Positions 45,543 through 54,010 of a DNA stretch of 64,000 nt are shown piece by piece (the first letter of the stretch is position 1; every line of letters begins with the position of its first letter). A program made the translations under genes and the position numbers. Source of the stretch: an uncultured Lachnospiraceae bacterium. GTDB lineage: Bacteria > Bacillota > Clostridia > Lachnospirales > Lachnospiraceae. Below the pieces are notes generated by a model. The model was not told where the DNA came from. It searched no databases and saw only the letters and a list, made by a program, of their open reading frames with translations. The stretch spans positions 16,314-80,313 of the forward strand of contig ONHB01000010.1 in NCBI GenBank assembly GCA_900317505.1, given 5' to 3'.

Positions 45543-47498
45543 TTAATCTGTTTTTTCAGTTGGCTCCATGCCATCCGGCAGCTCAGGTCTGTCCGTTCCA
45601 TCCGGCGCTTCCATATCACCACCGGGCTTACCCATGTCTCCGGGGCCTCCCATACCTTTTGTTTCTCCATAGATCAGGCTGTCCATTGTGACCTCTGTGC
45701 TCTGTTCTCCGGCACTAACAGTATATGTGTTACCTACTGCTAACTCATGGCAGCTTAAAACAACACAGTCATAGCTTTTACTCGGCGTGTAGGATAGCAA
45801 TGTCTTACCGCTTTCATCTGTCAATGTAATTTCCATTTCCGAATCCTCTGTCAAAGCGTTATCAAAGCTTACCATGATACTTCCCTGTGTGGAATCACTG
45901 CCAAAGTTTTGTGCCATGCCGCTATATCCGGCTGCTGCCACAATTCCTCCACTGACGCTCGCACTGCCATCATAATCAAGCGCACTGTTTCCATCATTTT
46001 CCGGTCCGCTGATATACAATTCTCCGCCTGATACATACAGATCTCCATTGGAATCAACGCCATCACCGTCTGCATCAATGTTGATCACACCACCGTTAAT
46101 CTGTATATAACAGCCTTCTGTTACCTGAAACGGAGCCTGACCGCCCTCCCCGGAAGAAGATCCGTCTGCGGCATTAATACCATCATCTTCCGATGTAATG
46201 TTGATCGTACCACCATTGATATCTATTGTTTTTCCTTCAATACCTTCATAGCACTCGTTAATCTTGATATTGCCATCCTCGACAACCACCGCATCATCTG
46301 CATGAATTGCATCATCCCCGGTGGCAATCTCATAGGAACCATCCTCAATGATGACTACACCGTTGCTGTGGATGGCATCGTCCTCGCAGTCAAACTGGTA
46401 AGTGCCGTTATATACGACAATTCCCTGAATACCCTTGATACCTTTCATACTGGTGTCATCCTGACTCTCATCAGCACCGGGCGCTCCCATAGCCATATTA
46501 CCGGCTTTCTTAGTAACAGTGCCTCCATCCCCTGTCTTTACATCACAGGTACTTTCATTCATGACTAAAATATTTTCCGCCTGAATACCATCTTCATCCG
46601 TATCAATCTTCAGACTGGATCCGGTAACCACAATATTTCCCTTATCTTCATCACTGTCATTGGTCGAACGAAGCGCATCCTTTGTGCTCGTAATAGTCAG
46701 ATCCGCATTTTTTACAATACAGTTATCTTTTCCGGTCACACCATGATTTAAGGCATCCACAGTCACCGTTGCATTTTCGATTACCAGATCGTCCTTTCCG
46801 GTAATGCCGTTTTTATAATTGGCTTTCACAGTTAGCGTACCCTTACCGGCAATCACAAGATCTGACTTGGAATAAACACAGGCATTGGGTTCATCATCAT
46901 CTTCGGACGCATATTCTCCATCATAGGAATATGATGCAGCATCAGTCAAGGTATTGGTACTGCCCTCAGCAAGATATATCGCTGTCTCTTCCGATTTGTA
47001 TACATAAAGAGCACTGTTATCGGAAGAAGTGATTTCTGCCTGATCAAGCACCAGAACCACCTCTTCATCCGGCGCATTGACAACCACATTTCCATCTGTC
47101 AGGGTTCCGGTTATCAGGTAGGTACCGCCCTTTACAATAGAAATTTCTCCGTCAGCGACCTCGACGCCATCTCCGGACACATCAATATTCTGATCTGAAA
47201 GCGTGATCTTCGTTGCATTTGCAAGATCCGGTTCTTTTGTCTCTTCCTTATTTAATGCATCTGAAAGCAATTCATCAGCCGCTTCCTTTATTTCATCCGC
47301 ATCTGCATCGTTTTCATCCGCATCGGATTTGTCTTTAGACTCCATTGCCGTAGCTGTTTCTTCCTTTATATCTGTCTCCTGTGACGTTTCTGCATCGGCA
47401 TCTGTTTTCTGATAGCCGCTGCAGCCTGCTATGGTCATCGAAAGTCCGACCATGCAAAGCGCTGTCATTCCTCTTTTATACCATTCCTTTGTCTTCAT
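45543..47498 (-). CDS. Lipoprotein with carbohydrate-binding/beta-helix domain (DUF4353-like)
   Basis: 651 residues. A lipoprotein signal ends with TIAGC (Cys26). An acidic Asp/Glu/Ala linker (30-95) follows, then many short strand repeats containing Gly-Asp-Asp/Asn-Gly (for example KGTLTVKANYKNGITGKDDL, NINECYEGIEGKTIDINGGT) that look like a right-handed beta helix, and a C-terminal strand domain ending in a Gly/Pro/Asp-rich tail. Such proteins often occur with VTC-domain, DUF4956 and CotH genes; here the VTC operon is divergent. Function unknown, surface-exposed. Confidence 0.85.
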   Translation of the reverse strand: MKTKEWYKRGMTALCMVGLSMTIAGCSGYQKTDADAETSQETDIKEETATAMESKDKSDADENDADADEIKEAADELLSDALNKEETKEPDLANATKITLSDQNIDVSGDGVEVADGEISIVKGGTYLITGTLTDGNVVVNAPDEEVVLVLDQAEITSSDNSALYVYKSEETAIYLAEGSTNTLTDAASYSYDGEYASEDDDEPNACVYSKSDLVIAGKGTLTVKANYKNGITGKDDLVIENATVTVDALNHGVTGKDNCIVKNADLTITSTKDALRSTNDSDEDKGNIVVTGSSLKIDTDEDGIQAENILVMNESTCDVKTGDGGTVTKKAGNMAMGAPGADESQDDTSMKGIKGIQGIVVYNGTYQFDCEDDAIHSNGVVIIEDGSYEIATGDDAIHADDAVVVEDGNIKINECYEGIEGKTIDINGGTINITSEDDGINAADGSSSGEGGQAPFQVTEGCYIQINGGVINIDADGDGVDSNGDLYVSGGELYISGPENDGNSALDYDGSASVSGGIVAAAGYSGMAQNFGSDSTQGSIMVSFDNALTEDSEMEITLTDESGKTLLSYTPSKSYDCVVLSCHELAVGNTYTVSAGEQSTEVTMDSLIYGETKGMGGPGDMGKPGGDMEAPDGTDRPELPDGMEPTEKTD

Positions 47499-47540
47499 AT
47501 CAGTTCCTCCATTTCTGATTCATATTTTTTCCAATCAATA

Positions 47541-47682
47541 CTTCAGGTTTTCTGACATTATTTTCATAATCAGATTGCTTCAGGTTTTCCTGATTTCCTA
47601 TAGCATACTTTCTTTTCTTAAAGCCTACCTAAAGGAATTTTATTTTTTTCTTTAGGTAAGCTTTAGGTAACAAGATTATGAT
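47541..47682. promoter_or_regulatory. Shared regulatory region of the beta-helix gene and the VTC operon
   Basis: Two direct repeats of CTTCAGGTTTTC(C)TGA lie at 47541-47555 and 47577-47593. Nearer the VTC gene, CTTTAGGTAA occurs at 47650-47659 and 47661-47670 (11 bases apart), with an inverted copy TACCTAAAG at 47626-47634. A -10 box TATGAT follows at 47677-47682. Direct repeats spaced 11 bases in place of a -35 box are typical sites for OmpR-type activators; a gene for one lies in this operon. Confidence 0.7.
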
Positions 47683-47705
47683 AAACGTACAAAGGAGGTC
47701 ATCAT

Positions 47706-48440
47706 ATGAAAAAAACAGTCCAATATCGTTTTGAAAGATATGAAAAGAAATATTTTATTACCCCGCAGCAACAGGAATACCTCTTATTCCTTATGCAATC
47801 TTACATCAAAGCAGATGAATTTCAAAACTATCCTATCTGTAATATATATTATGACACAGACAACTGGCAGCTTATCCGCACTTCCATCGACAAACCTGTA
47901 TATAAGGAAAAGCTCCGGGTGCGAAGCTACGGTGTCCCGAAAAAGGACGACGAGGTCTATATCGAATTAAAGAAAAAATATAAAGGAATCTTATATAAAA
48001 GAAGGATTTCCACGGAGGCCGCTCTTTCCGAGTCCTATTTAAAAAACCGTATTCCCTCACAGCCTTACGGACAAATTGGACAGGAAATCAACTGGTTCCA
48101 GAAAACCTATCATTCCAAGCCAAAGGTATTTATCCGCTATGACCGGATGGCATTTTCCGGAATTGAAGATCCTGACCTTCGGATCACCTTTGATACTAAC
48201 TTACGCTGGCGCAGTACCGATCTTGACTTGCGGCTTGGCGACTTTGGGCAGCCGATCCTGCAGGACGACCGGATCCTGATGGAAATAAAAATGCCCGGGG
48301 CCTGCCCTTTATGGCTTTCATCCATGTTAGCAGAAGCTAACATTTATCCGACATCTTTTTCCAAGTATGGCACCTGCTACTTAGAACACATTGTTAAAAA
48401 TTCAAACCATAATTATAAGGAGGACATTTATTGTGCTTAG
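47706..48440 (+). CDS. VTC-domain protein (polyphosphate polymerase domain)
   Basis: 244 residues. The family's tunnel fold features are seen: YRFERYEKKYFITPQQ start, CNIYYDTDNWQLIRTSI, KEKLRVRSYG, VYIELKKKYKGILYKRR, RYDRMAFSG and ILMEIKMPGACPLWL, with basic and acidic residues that in yeast Vtc4 bind phosphate and metal. Bacterial members lack a proven role. AAAGGAGG before the ATG. It overlaps the next gene by 8 bases. Confidence 0.9.
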   Translation: MKKTVQYRFERYEKKYFITPQQQEYLLFLMQSYIKADEFQNYPICNIYYDTDNWQLIRTSIDKPVYKEKLRVRSYGVPKKDDEVYIELKKKYKGILYKRRISTEAALSESYLKNRIPSQPYGQIGQEINWFQKTYHSKPKVFIRYDRMAFSGIEDPDLRITFDTNLRWRSTDLDLRLGDFGQPILQDDRILMEIKMPGACPLWLSSMLAEANIYPTSFSKYGTCYLEHIVKNSNHNYKEDIYCA

Positions 48441-49095
48441 TTCGATCATCCAGTCAGAGATTACTCTGTCATCATTTCTCATTTGTACCGTTGCTTCCCT
48501 TATTTTAGGAATTGCAACCGCTTTTATCAATATGTATAAATCCAGATGCTCCCAGAGCTTTGCCATCACACTCGCCATCATTCCCGCGATCGTCCAGATC
48601 ATCATCATGCTGGTAAACGGAAATATCGGCGCCGGAATTGCGGTTGCAGGCGCATTCAGTCTGGTCCGCTTCCGTTCCCTTCCCGGTACTGCCAAGGAAA
48701 TTGCTTCCATCTTTTTAGCCATGGCAATCGGACTGGCAACCGGTATGGGCTACATAGGCATTGCTGTCATCTTTTTTATCATTGTAGCACTGGTCATGCT
48801 CTGTCTTACCATGCTGCACTTTGGACAGGGCGATGCCGCCGGACGTATCCTAAAGATTACCATTCCCGAAAATCTCGACTACGAAGGACTTTTTGATGAT
48901 CTGTTTGAAAAATACCTGAAATCCTATTCACTGGATAAGATCAAGACCAGCAACATGGGAACTCTCTTTGAATTGCAGTATCAGATTACTTTAAAAGACA
49001 ATGTTTTACCCAAGAAATTTTTTGACGAGCTCCGCTGCCGCAACGGAAACCTCAATATCATCTGCAGCAAGGAAGCCGACAGGGATTTATTGTAA
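48433..49095 (+). CDS. DUF4956 membrane protein
   Basis: 220 residues with a GTG start at 48433, nine bases after AAGGAGG. Four membrane helices in the first 150 residues, with the NGNIGAGIAVAGAFSLVRFR motif that marks DUF4956, then a soluble domain of about 80 residues. It is regularly paired with VTC-domain proteins; the role is unknown. Confidence 0.9.
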   Translation: MLSSIIQSEITLSSFLICTVASLILGIATAFINMYKSRCSQSFAITLAIIPAIVQIIIMLVNGNIGAGIAVAGAFSLVRFRSLPGTAKEIASIFLAMAIGLATGMGYIGIAVIFFIIVALVMLCLTMLHFGQGDAAGRILKITIPENLDYEGLFDDLFEKYLKSYSLDKIKTSNMGTLFELQYQITLKDNVLPKKFFDELRCRNGNLNIICSKEADRDLL

Positions 49096-49193
49096 TTGAT
49101 TTTTTATAAACCACAATTTATACTACAGACAGATATTAGATAAATCTGACACAGAAACTATTACAGACACATGCACGAAATGAGGTGGGAAGC

Positions 49194-49868
49194 ATGCACT
49201 TACTGATTGCCGAAGACGAACTGGATCTGGCAGAGGTTTTAACCGTATTTTTTGAAAAAAATCACTTTGTGGTCACGACCGTCAATGACGGACTGACTGC
49301 CTATGACTATGGTATGTCAGACCAGTTTGATGCGATCATTCTGGATGTTATGATGCCCAAAATGAACGGAATTGAAGTTTTAAAAAAATTACGGGATCAG
49401 GGAATCAAAACGCCGATCATGATGCTGACAGCCAAGGTCCAGAAGGATGACCGGATCCTCGGCTTTAATTCCGGAGCAGATGATTATCTTCCCAAGCCGT
49501 TTGAGCCGGATGAGCTGATCTGCCGGGTCCGCGCCATGTTAAGAAGAAGCGAAAACTACAAGCCGGACGTTTTATCCTACGGTGATCTTTTGCTCAACAC
49601 CGCCAACGGTACGCTGTCCTGTGGGCAGCAGTCCATCCGTTTAAGCGGCAGGGAATTTCAGTTAATGGAGCTTTTTATGCGCTCTCCCGGCAATGTTTTT
49701 TCCGCCGATCATATTATGGAACGGATCTGGGGCTTTGAAAGTGATGCCGAGATTAATGTTGTATGGGTGCATATCTCCAACCTGCGTAAAAAATTAAAGT
49801 CCATCGGATCCACGGTTTCTATCTATGCCAACCGCGGAATGGGCTATGTATTGGAGGACAGACAATGA
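49194..49868 (+). CDS. OmpR-family response regulator
   Basis: 224 residues from the ATG at 49194, eight bases after GAGG. The receiver has acidic pocket EDE near 7-9, phosphoacceptor Asp in AIILDVMMPKM, Thr in MMLTAKV and Lys in YLPKPF. The C-terminal winged helix has the VWVHISNLRKKLKS recognition region. It lies 98 bases after the DUF4956 gene and overlaps the kinase by ATGA. Confidence 0.95.
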   Translation: MHLLIAEDELDLAEVLTVFFEKNHFVVTTVNDGLTAYDYGMSDQFDAIILDVMMPKMNGIEVLKKLRDQGIKTPIMMLTAKVQKDDRILGFNSGADDYLPKPFEPDELICRVRAMLRRSENYKPDVLSYGDLLLNTANGTLSCGQQSIRLSGREFQLMELFMRSPGNVFSADHIMERIWGFESDAEINVVWVHISNLRKKLKSIGSTVSIYANRGMGYVLEDRQ

Positions 49869-51280
49869 TCAGGCAGTTAAGAAACCGTTTTATCCGGATC
49901 ACCATGCTGTCCGTATCGGTGGTTATGCTGATCCTTACTTTGATCGTCAATGCAGCCAACTTCATATCCACCAATTCTGACCTTGAGAATCTGCTCGATA
50001 TGATCTGTGAAAACAGGGGCTCCATTCCTGTGGACCAGTTTATTCCGGATGCCAAGCCGGATAAACCTGCTGAATCTGTTGACAGCTCCAATCCGGGGGT
50101 AACCAGCACCACGCCGCCTGCGCTTCCCGATAATATTGCTGATTCAAGCCCTGCAAACAGTCAGTCAGATCCTGCATCTCAGGATAATAACTCAGATATA
50201 AAAGATAAAATAGACACCAACGACACGAATCCACCAACACAGCCATGGAAATTCAAAGCACACATGAACCCGGAGACTCCGTACTCCACCCGCTTTTTTT
50301 CCCTGCTGTTCGATCAGGATGGGAATGTCATCCAAAAGGACCTGGCACATATAGCTGCGATCACGGACGATGATATTGCCGAATATATCTCCGTCGCTTT
50401 AAAGCACGGCGAGGGCTATGGCTATTATTCCGATTACAAATACCGCGTCATTTTACAGGACAATCAGGAATACATGGTCGTTTTTCTGGACTGCTATCAG
50501 GAAATCCACGCCATCAGGGTGCTGGCGCTTTGTTCCTTTGCAGCCATGGTAATATGTATCGGTCTTGTTTATATTCTGGTGGTGATCTTTTCCAAACGTG
50601 CCATTGACCCTGTGGTGCGAAGCCAGAAACAGCAAAAGCAGTTTATCACCGATGCAAGCCATGAGCTCAAGACACCGATCACAGTCATTGCTACAAGTCT
50701 GAAAGTATTGGAAATGGAAATTGGAAAACAGAAATGGATCGATAAAGCCAGAAGCCAGACAGAAAAACTCCGGGAGCTCGTCAATTCCCTTGTGACCTTA
50801 TCCCGCATGGACGAAGAGGACTCTCCCTTAAAATTTGAACATTTTTCAATCAGCGATGCCTTACAGGAAACGGTTGATTCCTTTGCTGACTACGCAGAGT
50901 CAAATGGACACGCACTCAAGGTAAATATTACCCCGGATCTGGATTTTTACGGTGACGAATATGCCATCCGTCAGCTTGCATCCATTTTACTGGACAATGC
51001 CGTCAAATATGCTGCTACAGGTTCGGATATTACATTTTCCCTTGTGAAAAATAAGAAGCATATTCTGTTAAAAACCTCCAACGCCTGTCAGGATCTTGAC
51101 GAGGATGCTCTCCGGCATTTGTTTGACCGTTTCTACCGACCGGATCAGTCCAGAAGCCATGAAACCGGCGGTTTTGGAATCGGCCTTTCCATTGCACGCA
51201 GCATTGCAGAAGGACATAAAGGAACCATTCATGCCTGCTGCCCTGTTAAAGATCAGATTGAATTTACGGTTAAATTATAA
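49865..51280 (+). CDS. Sensor histidine kinase
   Basis: 471 residues. First membrane helix about 13-35, an extracytoplasmic part of about 180 residues whose first half is a Pro/Ser/Asp-rich low-complexity linker (60-125), second helix about 217-242, H-box DASHELKTPITV (His near 263), N-box LDNAVKYA and G-box GGFGIGLSIARSI. There is no clear PAS or HAMP domain. Partner of the response regulator; the likely target is the VTC operon itself. Confidence 0.95.
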   Translation: MIRQLRNRFIRITMLSVSVVMLILTLIVNAANFISTNSDLENLLDMICENRGSIPVDQFIPDAKPDKPAESVDSSNPGVTSTTPPALPDNIADSSPANSQSDPASQDNNSDIKDKIDTNDTNPPTQPWKFKAHMNPETPYSTRFFSLLFDQDGNVIQKDLAHIAAITDDDIAEYISVALKHGEGYGYYSDYKYRVILQDNQEYMVVFLDCYQEIHAIRVLALCSFAAMVICIGLVYILVVIFSKRAIDPVVRSQKQQKQFITDASHELKTPITVIATSLKVLEMEIGKQKWIDKARSQTEKLRELVNSLVTLSRMDEEDSPLKFEHFSISDALQETVDSFADYAESNGHALKVNITPDLDFYGDEYAIRQLASILLDNAVKYAATGSDITFSLVKNKKHILLKTSNACQDLDEDALRHLFDRFYRPDQSRSHETGGFGIGLSIARSIAEGHKGTIHACCPVKDQIEFTVKL

Positions 51281-51283
51281 AAG

Positions 51284-51319
51284 AAAGCGGACCACCGATA
51301 CTATCCGGCGATCCGCTTT
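51284..51319. terminator. Bidirectional terminator between the kinase and lipoprotein genes
   Basis: AAAGCGGA and TCCGCTTT pair with a 20-base loop, T-rich on both sides. It serves the plus-strand two-component operon and the convergent lipoprotein gene. Confidence 0.8.
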
Positions 51320-51344
51320 ATTGTCTGTTTTATTGTCCGTTTTA

Positions 51345-52226
51345 TTATTTCTTTATCGGATTAGCAAAGAATGCCACATCACTGTTGTCCGGGATTGGAC
51401 CATCATCCCCATATACATCAACGGAATTGCTAAAGCTTCCATCTTCCTCGATTTCTTCCATATAATCTAAAGCTACACCGATTACATTTCCGTCCTCATC
51501 AACCAAAAGAATGGTAACAGGTCCTTCATCGCAGGCAGTTCCATCGGTTGCATTTACAGTATAATCAATGGTCAGATATTCGCCGTCATCACTGAAGTTA
51601 CCTTCGTATTCACCTTCCCACGGAACAAATTCCTGATCGGTTTCTGTGGCATCGCAGTCTTCCCACTCAATTCTGCCATCGGGAAGGGAATCACAATCAA
51701 TGTATTCGACAATGGTATTGCCGGAGCCAACGCAGCCTTCATAAATATAGGTTTCTCCAACGACCGAACTATCGGCAGCAAGTGCCTTTGCAGTGCCTGA
51801 GAAGCAAAATCCATCTTCATACAGATTGGTAATAGCAACGATTAAAACGTCGGATCCAAACTCTTTTCCCGGAACGGTGCTCACAACAACTCCCGGATTT
51901 TCTTCAAAAACAGAATCAACATTTGTCCATGCTACCTTTGCATATTCGGTATCCAGTTCACTGATCAGTGACTGCCAGTCATTGACATCGTCAAGATCGA
52001 TTTCTTCCTCTTCGTCCTGCACATCGGTTGATTCAACATCTTCCACGATTTCTTTTTCAGGTTCTTCTTCCTCTTCTTTTACTTCTTCCTCTACAACTTC
52101 CTCTTGTACCTCCTCATCCTTTTTTTCATCGGATGAGCCGGTGCTAACATGAAATTCACAGGCTGTCAGCCCCATGGTCATGATCAGCATTGCGACGAGA
52201 ATCATCAGTTTATTTAACTTTTTCAT
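51345..52226 (-). CDS. Acidic lipoprotein of unknown function
   Basis: 293 residues. Lipoprotein signal ending in GLTAC (Cys23), a Glu/Val-rich strongly acidic stretch (33-85), then a folded domain with many strands, two or three cysteines and the VPGKEFGSDVLIVAITN segment. It starts 23 bases after the upstream membrane protein gene. TGAGG before the ATG. I do not recognise the fold. Confidence 0.8.
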   Translation of the reverse strand: MKKLNKLMILVAMLIMTMGLTACEFHVSTGSSDEKKDEEVQEEVVEEEVKEEEEEPEKEIVEDVESTDVQDEEEEIDLDDVNDWQSLISELDTEYAKVAWTNVDSVFEENPGVVVSTVPGKEFGSDVLIVAITNLYEDGFCFSGTAKALAADSSVVGETYIYEGCVGSGNTIVEYIDCDSLPDGRIEWEDCDATETDQEFVPWEGEYEGNFSDDGEYLTIDYTVNATDGTACDEGPVTILLVDEDGNVIGVALDYMEEIEEDGSFSNSVDVYGDDGPIPDNSDVAFFANPIKK

Positions 52227-52248
52227 TTATGTTTCCTCACTTTTCCAT

Positions 52249-52896
52249 TTAAAATAATACTTTGTACTTCTCTATATCAGGTGCCTCGTCCTGATCAAAT
52301 TCTGAAACCTTTACACAATAATAGTGCTCTGCATCTATTTTAAGTACTCCCGCTAATGTCCCCTGCATGATGCCATCTTCATTTTTATGGTATTTGATAA
52401 AATACTGAATAGCACCATTTTCTGTTTCTTCTGTATTGATATCACTTTCATCGTCACGCTCTAAAAACGTCAGGCGCATCTGTCGCAGCCATTCATCGGC
52501 GTCAACCGTAACATCATTGTATACAGCAGAACGTTCCGGATGATCCGGATCCAAAATTCCTACATCTTCCTTATGTATCTCGTACAGGTAGACATCGACC
52601 ACTTTTTGATAATCATGGTCCATATATTCCTTCATGCATCCCCCGTCTATCGCCGAATCCTCATATTCTAAATAGAAGCCATCCGGAAGGGAATACTGAA
52701 ACTTCGTCTGATCCATTTCCAGCATATCCTGTGAAACATTTTCTTCCATTCCACGGTCCGCCGGTATCATGTCTTCGGTCCTGTTGGTATCTTCATCATA
52801 GCCTTTTCCATTTTGGTATATCAATGCAGCGATCACAGTGATACCAGCCACCAGCAAGATCACAAATGTCAAAAGCAGTCTCTTTTTTGGATTCAT
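52249..52896 (-). CDS. Membrane-anchored extracellular protein of unknown function
   Basis: 215 residues from the ATG at 52896 (MNPKKRLLLT), seven bases after AGGAG. One N-terminal membrane helix (6-28) and an acidic extracellular domain with FQYSLPDGFYLEYEDSA and DEWLRQMRLTFLERDDE. No known motif. It probably works with the neighbouring lipoprotein. Confidence 0.75.
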   Translation of the reverse strand: MNPKKRLLLTFVILLVAGITVIAALIYQNGKGYDEDTNRTEDMIPADRGMEENVSQDMLEMDQTKFQYSLPDGFYLEYEDSAIDGGCMKEYMDHDYQKVVDVYLYEIHKEDVGILDPDHPERSAVYNDVTVDADEWLRQMRLTFLERDDESDINTEETENGAIQYFIKYHKNEDGIMQGTLAGVLKIDAEHYYCVKVSEFDQDEAPDIEKYKVLF

Positions 52897-53041
52897 CCAT
52901 CTTCTCCTTTCCATTTTTATCCTGTTTTTCTGTCGCGCGCTTTCTGTGTCCGAAAAACAAGTTAAGCTTATAAAAATGGCACGGATTATTCCAGCAAATC
53001 GCCTTTACAAATGCGCAAATTCTGCTTGCAATCCCCTATTT

Positions 53042-53749
53042 TCAAGCATTTGAGGCATTTAATGACTTGAGCTTGAAAAAAGAAATGCCAATCATCGTAT
53101 CCAGAAATACCAGACAAAGAAGGTCTAAAAAAGGAACGAGCATGGTCTTTTTATAATATTCAAATTTGAGTTTTTTCGGCGTATCAGGATCGGTAAAGGA
53201 GAAAATGTAATCCCCCTCTGAAAGATTTCTCGTATCCAGCCACACATGATCCTTGGTATAATTTCCGGAACCGTCCAGCTTGACAACCTCCGCGTAGGAA
53301 TACTGGTCCAGTATCCGCTCAACCGTCACCAGATTGGAATTCAGATTTTCACTCTTTCCTGACAGATGTCCCATGATATGAGAAAGCAGGATCACAACCG
53401 GGATACAAAGCAATGTACATACGATGCCCGCGATCAGCAAAAATCTTTTGGTATGCAAAAGACCTGTTTTATACTGTTTCTGCTTTTCTATGTCAATTTT
53501 CTCTATGGATGCAGTCTGTCCGTCTGTGGACTGCCCTGCAATCTCTTCCTGTTTTCCATATGCGATATAATCCAGACTGACATCATAAATCTGGGCAAGC
53601 ACTAACAGCTTATCCGTATCCGGCAGAGATTTATCCAGCTCCCAGTTGGACACAGACTGCCTGCTGACATTTAACTTTTCTGCAAGCTTTTCCTGCGTAA
53701 TCCCCTTTTTCTTCCGAAGCTCAAATAATCTGTTTCCTATTGAATCCAT
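53042..53749 (-). CDS. XRE-family regulator with C-terminal membrane domain
   Basis: 235 residues from the ATG at 53749 (MDSIGNRLFELRKKKG), eight bases after GGAG. An HTH_3 DNA-binding domain (1-62, with ITQEKLAEKLNVSRQSVSNW), a Gln/Lys linker, a membrane helix (about 104-126), an extracellular part of about 70 residues (DQYSYAEVVKLDGSGNYTKD) and a second membrane helix near the C-terminus (207-225). This is a membrane-bound one-component sensor. 145 bases separate it from the downstream membrane protein gene. Confidence 0.88.
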   Translation of the reverse strand: MDSIGNRLFELRKKKGITQEKLAEKLNVSRQSVSNWELDKSLPDTDKLLVLAQIYDVSLDYIAYGKQEEIAGQSTDGQTASIEKIDIEKQKQYKTGLLHTKRFLLIAGIVCTLLCIPVVILLSHIMGHLSGKSENLNSNLVTVERILDQYSYAEVVKLDGSGNYTKDHVWLDTRNLSEGDYIFSFTDPDTPKKLKFEYYKKTMLVPFLDLLCLVFLDTMIGISFFKLKSLNASNA

Positions 53750-54010
53750 TCCGGTGTCTCCAAAATTTCTCTTATCTTTGCCTGTCCATTTTATCATAGA
53801 TTGATTGATGATTTCCATAGTCGTACGCGTCCTTTGTCAATTTCTGTCGTCCTTTACCGTTTCTTTTTTTACACAGTCCCTGTTTGCGCATAATTGTTTT
53901 ATTATTTTTCAAAAAAGCGCAAGAAAATGCTTGAATTGCGTCATGCAAAAGCAATATATTAATATTACAAAACACAGAGAATATCAGATAAAAGACAAGG
54001 AGTTAGCATT

